Origin: Streptomyces spinoverrucosus
Lineage (GTDB): Bacteria; Actinomycetota; Actinomycetes; Streptomycetales; Streptomycetaceae
Assembly: GCF_015712165.1 (NCBI RefSeq)
Contig: NZ_JADPZX010000001.1
Span: 3,923,001 to 3,987,000, forward strand
Reading direction: 5' to 3'
Length of the DNA: 64,000 nucleotides
Part shown: piece by piece, positions 16,466 to 25,919 of the stretch
How the letters are laid out: each line of letters opens with the position of its first letter
Numbering within the stretch: the stretch's first letter is position 1
Translations under genes and position numbers: made by a program
Notes under the pieces: model-generated
Database searches by the model: none
What the model was told of the DNA's origin: nothing
Seen by the model: only the letters and a program-made list of their open reading frames with translations

Positions 16466-16978
16466 ATGGCGGAGAAACGGGACGTCGCGACGGCTGTCCA
16501 AGGGGCGCCCCGGGGCCGTACCCGGTGGGGGATCTTCGCGGCCGTCGCGGCCCTGCCGGGACTGATCGTGGTCCTGCTCGTCGGCGCCATGCTGGCCTTC
16601 GTCCTGACCGACGACGAGGAGATCGGCCGGTACGCCGCCGAGAACGCCGACTGCGCCGAGGCGCTGGGCTTCGGCGGGGCCGCGCTGCCCGCGGGCGTCG
16701 AGGCCGAGTCGTGCACGGTGGCGCACGGCATCGACACGGCCTACACGGCGGTCTTCCGGATGCCCCGGGCGGACTTCCGCGCCTGGCTCGCCGACACCTA
16801 CCCGGACGCCCCGGCGCCGCGGACCGAGTGCGCGGACGCCGACGCGGAGCTGTGTGTCGACCTCGGCGTCTACACGGGGGGCCTGCCCAAGGGCGTCGAG
16901 GCGCACGGCGTGCACATGGACGTGGACCACGAGGGCACCGAGACCGCCCAGGTGCGTTTCTCGGCGTTCACGACGTGA
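16466..16978 (+). CDS. Hypothetical single-pass membrane protein
   Basis: 170 residues from ATG at 16466 (MAEKRDVATAV), with a G-rich ribosome site (GGGGCGGGGGC). One hydrophobic segment follows a basic head (WGIFAAVAALPGLIVVLLVGAMLAFVL, residues 21-47). The outside domain is acidic and contains four cysteines (NADCAEAL, AESCTV, RTECADADAELCVDLG), which can form two disulfides. It is divergent from the YbjN gene by 134 bases. The family is not recognised. Its stop lies inside an 18-bp direct repeat. Confidence 0.65.
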   Translation: MAEKRDVATAVQGAPRGRTRWGIFAAVAALPGLIVVLLVGAMLAFVLTDDEEIGRYAAENADCAEALGFGGAALPAGVEAESCTVAHGIDTAYTAVFRMPRADFRAWLADTYPDAPAPRTECADADAELCVDLGVYTGGLPKGVEAHGVHMDVDHEGTETAQVRFSAFTT

Positions 16979-16998
16979 CGCGGCGTTCACGACGTGAC
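16962..16998. repeat. 18-bp direct repeat spanning a stop codon
   Basis: CGGCGTTCACGACGTGAC occurs at 16962-16979 and again at 16981-16998. The first copy ends the preceding gene; the second lies in the gap before clpB. Confidence 0.9.
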
Positions 16999-17021
16999 AC
17001 CGAGAAGCGCACGGACGGCAG

Positions 17022-19619
<2,598 letters not shown>

Positions 19620-19670
19620 GTGTCCGTTCTCCTCCTTGCGTGAGCCTCTGACTCAGGCAACGTGCATAAA

Positions 19671-19691
19671 GTTGAGTCTATTCCACTCAAG
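19671..19691 (-). promoter_or_regulatory. HAIR operator for HspR upstream of clpB
   Basis: On the minus strand CTTGAGT, seven bases, ACTCAAC: one mismatch from the HAIR consensus CTTGAGT-N7-ACTCAAG. It is 52 bases before the clpB start, where HspR binding would block the promoter. Confidence 0.88.
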
Positions 19692-19835
19692 GGTGAGGGT
19701 GGGGGCGACCCAGGGTCTTTATGGAGTACCCGGAGGAAGTCTTGAACGCGCCAACGACGGCGAGCGGCACTTTTCAGCCACACTCGAACGCCCGCCCGAT
19801 AGGCCGTGATAGCGGGAAATATCCCGCAAAAACTG

Positions 19836-19874
19836 CAGCGGCGTCACCGTGTTCAGGTCACGGTGACGCCGCTG
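19836..19874 (-). terminator. Perfect 16-bp stem-loop
   Basis: CAGCGGCGTCACCGTG and its exact complement enclose TTCAGGT. It is 45 bases past the stop of the Rieske-like gene and would end the peptide/Rieske transcript. A smaller hairpin, GCGGGA-AATA-TCCCGC, lies at 19812-19827. Confidence 0.85.
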
Positions 19875-19918
19875 CGGGGGGAAGCACCTGAGCGATCTGT
19901 TACGACGGGGGAATCGCG

Positions 19919-20254
19919 TCAGGCACTGCGGGGGGTGGCCGAGATGGTCATGGGGTCGGAGGTCTCCGGCTCCGCCAGCCGATGGTCGCGCTGGTCCAGG
20001 TTCACAAAGATCATTCCGTACCGGATGGCGCACCGCACGGGCTGCGGCGCCCCCCGAGGCCGCCGCAGACACCGGTACGCCCGCACGTCTCCGTCGTCGT
20101 CCCGGGTCACGACGACGGGCTCACCGAACACGGTCACCATCAACGAGTCACCGCTGTGGGGGATGGCGGTGGCCAGGTCGATGAAGTGCCAGCCGGAGCG
20201 GTAGGCAGTGGCCATTTCTCGACGGAAGGAGCGGTCGTCGGGTGGGGTGGTCAT
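19919..20254 (-). CDS. Truncated Rieske-like protein without iron-sulfur ligands
   Basis: 111 residues from ATG at 20254, which overlaps the stop of the upstream peptide gene (ATGA). YRSGWHFIDLATAIPHSGDS, then MVTVFGEPVVVTRDDDGDV and RAYRCLRRPRGA, read as the start of a Rieske oxygenase alpha subunit. The expected C-x-H...C-x-x-H cluster is not there: CLRRPRGAPQPVRC replaces it, with arginine and proline at the ligand positions. The sequence jumps straight to RYGMIFVNLDQ, which normally follows the cluster. The remaining strands could keep a beta-sandwich without iron. The frame is open and coupled to the peptide gene, so it is probably expressed. It may bind or process the peptide; that is speculation. 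Confidence 0.6.
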   Translation of the reverse strand: MTTPPDDRSFRREMATAYRSGWHFIDLATAIPHSGDSLMVTVFGEPVVVTRDDDGDVRAYRCLRRPRGAPQPVRCAIRYGMIFVNLDQRDHRLAEPETSDPMTISATPRSA

Positions 20255-20478
20255 GCCGACCCCTGCCCGCCGCTGCTCTCCTCGACGATGCTGCTCGGCC
20301 AGGAACTGTCCTTGGCGATCGTGACAGCCTGCCCCTTGCTGGGCCAGCTGCTGTCCGCTCGCGAGTCGCCCTTCGCCTCCGAGAGGCCACTCAGGACTCC
20401 GAAGGCCACAACGGTGGAGAAGGCGGCGACAAGAAACGAGCGAAGCATTCTGTTCCGCATAATCGGCTTCGTCCTCAC
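20251..20478 (-). CDS. Small secreted peptide with duplicated DSSWPS motif
   Basis: 75 residues from the GTG at 20478, which has AGGGGA seven bases upstream; ATG codons at 20460 and 20448 are alternatives. A basic start (MRTKPIMRNRMLR) and hydrophobic core (SFLVAAFSTVVAFGVLSGL, residues 14-32) make a Sec signal peptide or anchor. The remaining 40 or so residues contain DSSWPS at 42-47 and again at 57-62, fifteen residues apart, with KGQAVTIAK between them and a Ser/Gly-rich tail. The exact repetition of a Trp-Pro motif after a signal sequence suggests a secreted signal or a repeat-bearing precursor cut into short peptides. It is first in a coupled pair with the Rieske-like gene, and divergent from a LuxR-type regulator 113 bases away. 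No known family is recognised. Confidence 0.65.
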   Translation of the reverse strand: MRTKPIMRNRMLRSFLVAAFSTVVAFGVLSGLSEAKGDSRADSSWPSKGQAVTIAKDSSWPSSIVEESSGGQGSA

Positions 20479-20591
20479 TTGAAGGTCCCCTCTTCCCCCG
20501 TCGAGTAAGACGATGGCTCATTCGGGCACTTCATGGCCACACGATCGGTGCATCATGTTCCTGCATGTTCAGGACCCTGGGGGGTGGAGAT

Positions 20592-21602
20592 TTGGCAGCG
20601 AACCAGACTAAAGCGACACATCACCATGCGATGACTGAGATGTGTGCGGAAGGCGGCCGTCTCTATGCAAACGCGCTGCGCACAGGGCGTATCGCACGCA
20701 TCGACGTGGAGCCCGCACCCTGCCTGATGGAGTTCGCTCTGCTCTACCCAGATCCTGACGACGCGAACTGGCTGATCCCCATTCCCGCGTCCGTTGCCCT
20801 GGCACAGCGACTCAATCCCATCGAACGGGAGATCGCCGAGCGCAGGCGGTTGTCCGTCGAGCTTGCCGATACCCTCCAGCCGTTCATGGACCTCAGTACT
20901 CAGGTGACGGGGAGCACGCACTCCGTCACTGTGCTGGAGGGCGGTGAGCGGATCAACGCCGCCCTCAATCTGGCCACCGCCCAGTGCCAGGTCGAAATGC
21001 TCACGGTCCAGCCGAGCAACCGCATCTCGGAGGCCAGCCTTCTGCAGGGCCTGGAGCGGGACCGGCCGCTGATCGAACGCGGCGTGCGGATACGGACCCT
21101 CTACCAGCACACAGTGCGGTACAACCCTGGGAAGCTCGCCTATGTGGCCCGGCTCTCCGACGGAAAGGTGGAGTACCGCACCATCGACGAGTTGGTCGAG
21201 CGCCTCATTATCTGCGACGAGTCGGTCGCCTTCATCCCTACTCGCGACGACCAGCAGGTCGCCTTGGAGCTGCGCCACCCCGGACTCATCCGCTACCTGA
21301 TCAAGGTCTTCGAGTTCATGTGGAGCCGCGCGGTACCGCTGACCGAACACGCGCCCTACGAGACCGCCCCCAACGGCATCACCGACATCCAGCACTCCAT
21401 CGCCAAACTCCTCGTGGAGGGCCACGTCGACGAGGCAATCGCCCGCCGCCTCGGCATGAACGTACGCACCTGTCGAGCCCACATAGCCAAGCTGGCCTCG
21501 GCCCTGGGCAGCGGCAGCCGGGCCCAACTCGGCTACCTGATAGCCCAGTCGGGCATCCTGACTGGCGATCACCGACCGTCGGGAGGGGAGAGCCTGGCGT
21601 GA
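20592..21602 (+). CDS. LuxR-type regulator with sensor domain (paralogue 1)
   Basis: 336 residues from TTG at 20592, chosen because GGTGGAG precedes it and because the paralogue at 22439-23485 then aligns from its first residue; an ATG at 20565 has no ribosome site. The N-terminus has CLMEFALLYPDPDDANWLIP, shared with the paralogue. The middle (about residues 110-250) resembles the TrmB/phospholipase-D-like sensor fold of actinobacterial orphan LuxR regulators (TVLEGGERINAALN, VEMLTVQP, FIPTRDDQQVALELRHP). The C-terminus is a LuxR helix-turn-helix: IAKLLVEGHVDEAIARRLG then NVRTCRAHIAKL. It probably controls the divergent peptide operon. TCCTGCATGTTCAGGA at 20559-20574, just before the start, is a possible operator. 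Confidence 0.75.
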   Translation: MAANQTKATHHHAMTEMCAEGGRLYANALRTGRIARIDVEPAPCLMEFALLYPDPDDANWLIPIPASVALAQRLNPIEREIAERRRLSVELADTLQPFMDLSTQVTGSTHSVTVLEGGERINAALNLATAQCQVEMLTVQPSNRISEASLLQGLERDRPLIERGVRIRTLYQHTVRYNPGKLAYVARLSDGKVEYRTIDELVERLIICDESVAFIPTRDDQQVALELRHPGLIRYLIKVFEFMWSRAVPLTEHAPYETAPNGITDIQHSIAKLLVEGHVDEAIARRLGMNVRTCRAHIAKLASALGSGSRAQLGYLIAQSGILTGDHRPSGGESLA

Positions 21603-21633
21603 CCATAGATACGCATACTGATCCAGCGAGGAG

Positions 21634-22476
21634 GTGTGTGCGACAGACCTGGCACTAGACGCCCGCGCCTTGGGCGAGGGTTCCGCGTCAGAGGAGGACG
21701 CCACTATGGTGACCTGCCTGCTGCACCCCGGACTGCTCCGCCCGGACATGGACGACATGCGCCGGCTGCGACCACTCAACCCTGCAGCGGCTCTCTCGCT
21801 GCTGCTGCGAAATGCCGCCGAGGACATCGCCAAGCGCCGCCAGGCCGAGACACGTCTGGCCGAAGCGTTCGGGCCGCTCCTGGTCTTCGGCTCAGAGCGC
21901 CTCTCACCAGCGGAACCATCGGAGCTCATTCTTCTGAAAGGCTTGGGCTCCATCAAACACGCCATCGCCGAGGCCATGACCTCCGCCTCTAGCGAACTCC
22001 TCGCTATGCAGCCCTACAACGGCCAGCCGCCGGCCGCCGCCCGTCTGGCAAAGGCTTTGGACCGTGACCAGGCCTTATTCGACCGAGGCGACCCTATAGG
22101 CACCACCTATCAGCACACACAGCGCCACATCCCCGCTGTAGTCGCTCACTACGAGCAGCTGAACGGCGACGCCGAGGCACGCACGCTCAACCAGGTCACC
22201 GACCGCCTCCTCGTCGTCGACCGCACCGTCGCCTTCATCCACGCCAACAAGGACCGCACACTCGCCCTCGAAACCTGCCACTCGACCCAGATCGGCTACT
22301 TCACCATCACCTTCGACCGCCTTGGTTCATGGCAACGTTCATGTATTTGGAGGCAGTCGTCCAGCGCCCACCCATCAGGGCATCACCCCCTGCCGGCGAG
22401 CCATCGCGAGCCTGCTGGCCGAGCACAACTCGGCTACCTCATAGGGCAGTCGGGGATCCTTGATCAGGAAGGCTGA
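21634..22476 (+). pseudogene. LuxR-type regulator paralogue 2, helix-turn-helix deleted
   Basis: An open frame of 280 codons begins near a GTG at 21634 and aligns with paralogue 1 through the sensor domain (LLHPGLLRPDMDDMRRL, AMQPYNGQPPAAARL, FIHANKDRTLALETCHS). After about 22325 the frame is lost: FMATFMYLEAVVQRP is in another frame and TPCRRAIASLLAEH in a third. The original frame returns only at RAQLGYLIGQSGIL, the very end of the family. The roughly 35 residues of the DNA-binding domain between LLAE and AQLGYL are gone, as after a deletion. The product could persist as a sensor-only protein but cannot bind DNA like its relatives. Its 3' end overlaps the convergent paralogue 3 by 38 bases. 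Confidence 0.7.
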
Positions 22477-23485
22477 GCGGCGCTGAGGACCTGCCTTCCG
22501 CGGGCCGAGGGGGCCCATCCAGGCCCACCTGGGCGATGCGGACACCGAGTTGGGTGCGACTGGCAGCTCCCAGCGTCTCCGAGAGCCGGGCGATGTGTGC
22601 CCGACAGGTACGGACGCTTATGCCAAGACGCTCCGCGATCACCGCATCCTGGTGGCCCTCAGCCAGCAGTGCAGCGATGGACTGCTCACGGTGGGAGATA
22701 CCCTCGATGCCGGTGTCGGGGAGGGGGGCCGCGAGGGGGATCGCCAGGCGCCACAGACGCTCGAAGACCGTGACGAAGTAGTGGACCAGAGCCGGGTGGC
22801 GGAGTTCCAGTGCGAGGGTGCGGTCTGCGTTCGCAGGGATGAATGCGACGGTGCGGTCGAAGAGGATGAGTCGGTCGGTCACCTCGTCCAGAGTGCGGGT
22901 CTCGACCGAATCACCCATTAGATCAAGGTAGTTGAGCAGGCCTTGGCCATGCCGGGCCACATGCGTGTACAGGTCCCGCATTCGCACACCCCGGCTGCGT
23001 AGCGCCAGGGCCCGGTGCAGGCCTTCCGTCAGTTCGTGCTCGCGGCGGATGCCGCCCGGCTGCACGGTCAGCACCTCGGTCGTGCACGCCTCGGTCGCCT
23101 CGTCCAGGGCCGCTTGGATGCGGGAGGAGCCGTCGAGAACCCGGATCGCCGTGCCCTCCCCCGCGGACGACGGCGGCTGCGGGCGAAGGCCGGCGTACCA
23201 CTCGAAGGCCGTCACCGCCGAGCCCATCCGCCGTTGACTCGCACTTACTTCGTCGTACACCCCACGTAGCAGCCGCGTCATGACCTCCTGCGGGGACGTC
23301 GGCACCAGCCAGTCCATGTCATCCGGGTCCGGGTGCAGCAGCGCCAACTCCAGTAGGCAGGGCACTGCATCAGCATCCCGGCGTGACACTCGGCCCCGGC
23401 GTACGGCCCGGGAATACACGCGATCCCCGGCCTCGCACAGTCGGTCGGCACCGTGTGGATGCTCGCCCCTTCCGCGCTCGGCCAT
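22439..23485 (-). CDS. LuxR-type regulator with sensor domain (paralogue 3)
   Basis: 348 residues from ATG at 23485 with GGGGGAGGAAG directly upstream. Same architecture as paralogue 1: PCLLELALLHPDPDDMDWLV near the start, IRVLDGSSRIQAALDEATEA and TEVLTVQPGGIRREHEL in the sensor domain, FIPANADRTLALELRHPALV, then the helix-turn-helix SIAALLAEGHQDAVIAERLG and SVRTCRAHIARLSETLG. Tail rich in Pro and Ser (about 25 residues) is not shared. Likely a one-component regulator that senses a ligand in the middle domain. Its targets may be the peptide operon or the bacteriocin-like gene, which lies 275 bases beyond its own start on the opposite strand. Confidence 0.8.
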   Translation of the reverse strand: MAERGRGEHPHGADRLCEAGDRVYSRAVRRGRVSRRDADAVPCLLELALLHPDPDDMDWLVPTSPQEVMTRLLRGVYDEVSASQRRMGSAVTAFEWYAGLRPQPPSSAGEGTAIRVLDGSSRIQAALDEATEACTTEVLTVQPGGIRREHELTEGLHRALALRSRGVRMRDLYTHVARHGQGLLNYLDLMGDSVETRTLDEVTDRLILFDRTVAFIPANADRTLALELRHPALVHYFVTVFERLWRLAIPLAAPLPDTGIEGISHREQSIAALLAEGHQDAVIAERLGISVRTCRAHIARLSETLGAASRTQLGVRIAQVGLDGPPRPAEGRSSAPLSLPDQGSPTAL

Positions 23486-23760
23486 CTTCCTCCCCCGGCT
23501 ACCGTTCCTTGCCGCACACGACCGACACGCCTGCGCAGCACGCTCACAGCATTACGAGCAACAGCCCAACTTCCGCAGCGCAACTATGCGCAGAGGGGCT
23601 TGCCACCGCAACCCGGCCCTGGCTCCACCTTCGCCCAGATGCCAGGTTATGCACCTTTTAACCCCTCCGCTTCAGGCATGTTCAGCATCATGAGGCTACC
23701 TGCACATGCTCATGCCATGCATGGTTGATCAAGCGGCAACGAACGCAATTTTTCGCGAGT
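23486..23760. other. Divergent promoter region of comparatively low G+C
   Basis: No gene is seen between the divergent regulator and the bacteriocin-like gene. The sequence is clearly richer in A and T than its surroundings (for example GCAATTTTTCGCGAGTATG near 23748), which fits promoter DNA and recent transfer. Confidence 0.5.
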
Positions 23761-24201
23761 ATGCCGCACACTTCTGCAGCAACGACACCAAGAGGAGAAT
23801 TCAACACCGCGAAGGTCCCCGGTAAATCTCTCACTATGGCCGCCGCTGCTGCGGCCTTGACCACTGGAGTACTCGCTCCTGCCACGTCGGCCAGCGCGGC
23901 AACACCCCAGCCCAAGGACTGGGGGATGGTTGCCATCAAGGTTGATCCGTCCTCGCGGTCGGTGACCCCTATGACCACTAAGAATGTCGGCGGTGGTACA
24001 TGGACCTACGGCACTGAAATAACGGCCGATGGAAAGCGCTGCTACTCGTACTACTTCCACGGCTCGAAGCTTCACAGAGCGTCCGTGACAATAGCCGGTG
24101 GCACAAGCAGGGCGGCGGAGTCACCTGGGCATACGGCTAGGGCCACCCGAACGGCAGGCGCCGCCTACACGTGCTACGCGTACTGGGCAAATCTCGAATA
24201 A
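23761..24201 (+). CDS. Lactococcin 972-family bacteriocin precursor
   Basis: 146 residues if started at ATG 23761; the start is uncertain. A strong AAGAGGAG at 23791 is followed by no ATG, GTG or TTG in this frame until ATG at 23836, which would leave a signal peptide without its basic head. The signal peptide core is MAAAAAALTTGVLAPATSASA (cleavage near residue 46). The mature part has VGGGTWTYGTE, YSYYFHGSKLHRASVTIAG and a C-terminal AAYTCYAYWA. These are the blocks of lactococcin 972 (GTWxxG, SNYHHGSKTHSATV, aromatic end), in spacing and order. Two cysteines (94 and 138) could form a disulfide. Lactococcin 972 blocks septum formation by binding lipid II; whether this protein does so is inference. 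Confidence 0.72.
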   Translation: MPHTSAATTPRGEFNTAKVPGKSLTMAAAAAALTTGVLAPATSASAATPQPKDWGMVAIKVDPSSRSVTPMTTKNVGGGTWTYGTEITADGKRCYSYYFHGSKLHRASVTIAGGTSRAAESPGHTARATRTAGAAYTCYAYWANLE

Positions 24202-24444
24202 AGAGCCCTTCAGCCTTCCGACCGTCACAGCCTCGTCGCCCCTGGGAAGCGCCGACAGTCAGGGAGGTCCGCTACGGCACGCCCGGCGCCGCGAGCGCCT
24301 GCGCCACGATGAACACCCACATTCCAACGACCTCATCGGCGGGTTGTGCGAGTAACGGGTCGTGAAGCCGTGAGGACGAAACACTCGACTTGCGCCGAGG
24401 CAGGGCCTCAGGCCTCTGGTACCGAAAAAGGACTCTCGAACCTC

Positions 24445-25083
24445 GTGTTCTCTTCCCGCTCCTTCATCTTGGCGCCTGCCGCCGCGCTGACGGCTGGTGC
24501 GGCGCTCGGGGTCCTTGCCCCCCTTCTTGAGATGAGCGACGCGCCAGCAGGCCACATGGCACATCTTGTCTTGGCTGCCGGATGGTCTTGGGCAGCCTTG
24601 GCTTTTTGTGTCGGCCTCGCCCGAAAGTCGCGGATTGAGTCCGCGGTCCTGGCCCCTGCGTCCCTGATCGCCGCCGTTATCACTTACTATGCGACAAAGC
24701 TGGAGCGCGGCAAATTTCTGGCAGCGGACCTTAGTAATCCTTCCCAGGGAGCACAGCTTTATTGGGACGGCTTCTCGTCCAAGACAGTGTTCTGGTGTGC
24801 AGCCGCTGCCACCCTAGGGGCCCTTTTGGGGTTGGCCGGGAACCTGGCGCGAAATCGGGGAATTCAAGGCCTCCCGTTTCGCACGCTGGTTCCACTGATC
24901 GCTTTCATCGAAACGTCAGAGCGGCTACGCGTCGAAGCTTCACTGCAAGGGGCAGTCGCTGGCGCGACATGGAGCGTCACCCGTCTTGTAGCGGTGACCG
25001 TCTTCGTCGTCCTGGTCGGGCAGACGGTGATCAACTTGAGGCCACGAGCTTCGGCCGGACAGGGAAAAGAGCGCACGGGCTGA
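24445..25083 (+). CDS. Multi-pass membrane protein, DUF6518-like, possible immunity or self-protection partner
   Basis: 212 residues from GTG at 24445 (VFSSRSFILAPAAA), which has AAAGGA upstream; an in-frame GTG at 24346 is possible. Five to six hydrophobic segments: SFILAPAAALTAGAALGVLA, LVLAAGWSWAALAFCVGLA, VLAPASLIAAVITYYA, TVFWCAAAATLGALLGLAG, LPFRTLVPLIAFIETSERL, and VAVTVFVVLVGQTVINL. The order resembles the actinobacterial DUF6518 proteins. It follows the bacteriocin-like gene by 243 bases on the same strand, and bacteriocin genes of this family usually travel with a membrane immunity protein, so such a role is possible but unproven. No ABC ATPase is adjacent. Confidence 0.6.
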   Translation: MFSSRSFILAPAAALTAGAALGVLAPLLEMSDAPAGHMAHLVLAAGWSWAALAFCVGLARKSRIESAVLAPASLIAAVITYYATKLERGKFLAADLSNPSQGAQLYWDGFSSKTVFWCAAAATLGALLGLAGNLARNRGIQGLPFRTLVPLIAFIETSERLRVEASLQGAVAGATWSVTRLVAVTVFVVLVGQTVINLRPRASAGQGKERTG

Positions 25084-25105
25084 CCCCTGACGCCGACCGT
25101 TGTCC

Positions 25106-25150
25106 GCCCCGGCCCGTCTGCCACTCCCCCTTCGGCAGATGGGCCGGGGC
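25106..25150 (+). terminator. Strong stem-loop followed by TTT
   Basis: GCCCCGGCCC-GTCTGCC (25106-25122) pairs with GGCAG-ATGGGCCGGGGC (25134-25150), with a T run after it, 23 bases past the membrane-protein stop. Confidence 0.8.
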
Positions 25151-25464
25151 TTTGCTGGCTCATCGATTCTGAGCGGGGTTGAGGCATCGACAGCCGCGCC
25201 GTGGTGATGCAACGTGTTCGGACGCTGGTTGGCGGCATTGCGACAGCCATTGGCGCATCGGGTGGTGAGCCTGACGACACTGTCGTATTCCTACCCGCTG
25301 GAGTCCCGGGGTCTCGAAGACCACCTCCCGGTACTGCTGCAGGCTTTGCAGCAAGCGTGCTCCGCGGACGCGGAACGGTTCTCCCCGTACCAGGGGCCAT
25401 CGAGTGGGCCCAGGGATAGGCCTGAGACGTCGCCTCCGTATCGCCGAACGAGCGAAGGCCCCGC
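25151..25464. other. Stretch without a recognisable gene
   Basis: Short open frames on both strands show no motif and no consistent codon pattern. Given the wreck of a gene that follows, this is probably also decayed coding DNA. Confidence 0.4.
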
Positions 25465-25840
25465 CTGTTGGAGTTTGTGCACCCGACCTCCCGTACGACA
25501 TTCCGGGCGGCCCTCGCCGGGCCGTGGGGAGCGGGGCGTGGGCCTCTGCCAGGACATCTCGCACCTCACCCTCGCCATGCTGCCTGGACGCAGGCTGTGT
25601 CTCCAAATACCTGCACCGTGCGGGAGGCGGACCTGCACCGCCCGGTGGAGGGCCAGAGCCACGCCTGGAACGAGTACTGGGCGGGCGAGTCGTGCGGCTA
25701 CGACCCCATCAAGCGCACCCGGGTCGACGCGTCGCACATCGTGTTCGGTCGAGGCCGGCTGTAAGACGACATCACCCCGTACAAGCGGGTGTCCCGGGGG
25801 CGGGTGGGCCGCCGGCGGTGTCGGCGGAGCCCACGCAGGT
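25465..25840 (+). pseudogene. Shattered transglutaminase-like gene
   Basis: Pieces in three frames rebuild a bacterial transglutaminase-like core. LLEFVHPTSRTTFRAALAGP comes first, then GLCQDISHLTLAML in a second frame (the family GVCQDxxHL motif with the catalytic cysteine), then VSKYLHRAG in a third. VEGQSHAWNEYWAGESCGYD and PIKRTRVDASHIVFGRGR follow, carrying the catalytic SHAW histidine and the YDP aspartate. A stop at about 25762 cuts the last piece from DDITPYKRV, which would normally continue. At least three frameshifts and a nonsense codon make it non-functional. In other actinobacteria such genes sit with ATP-grasp and alpha-E partners; none are here. Confidence 0.65.
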
Positions 25841-25873
25841 AGCGTGAAAGCGACGGGCGTGGAGCCCACGAAG

Positions 25874-25899
25874 GAGGCTCGCGCCGGAACGCGAGCCTC
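25874..25899 (-). terminator. 10-bp stem-loop after the sugar-binding protein gene
   Basis: GAGGCTCGCG and its complement CGCGAGCCTC enclose six bases, 20 bases beyond the stop at 25920. Confidence 0.75.
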
Positions 25900-25919
25900 C
25901 AGTGCACGACTGTGCAGGA

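Noticed and set aside
25214..25464. Short open frames that might be part of a transposase or an alpha-E protein
   Set aside because: No catalytic residues, inverted repeats or target duplications were visible.
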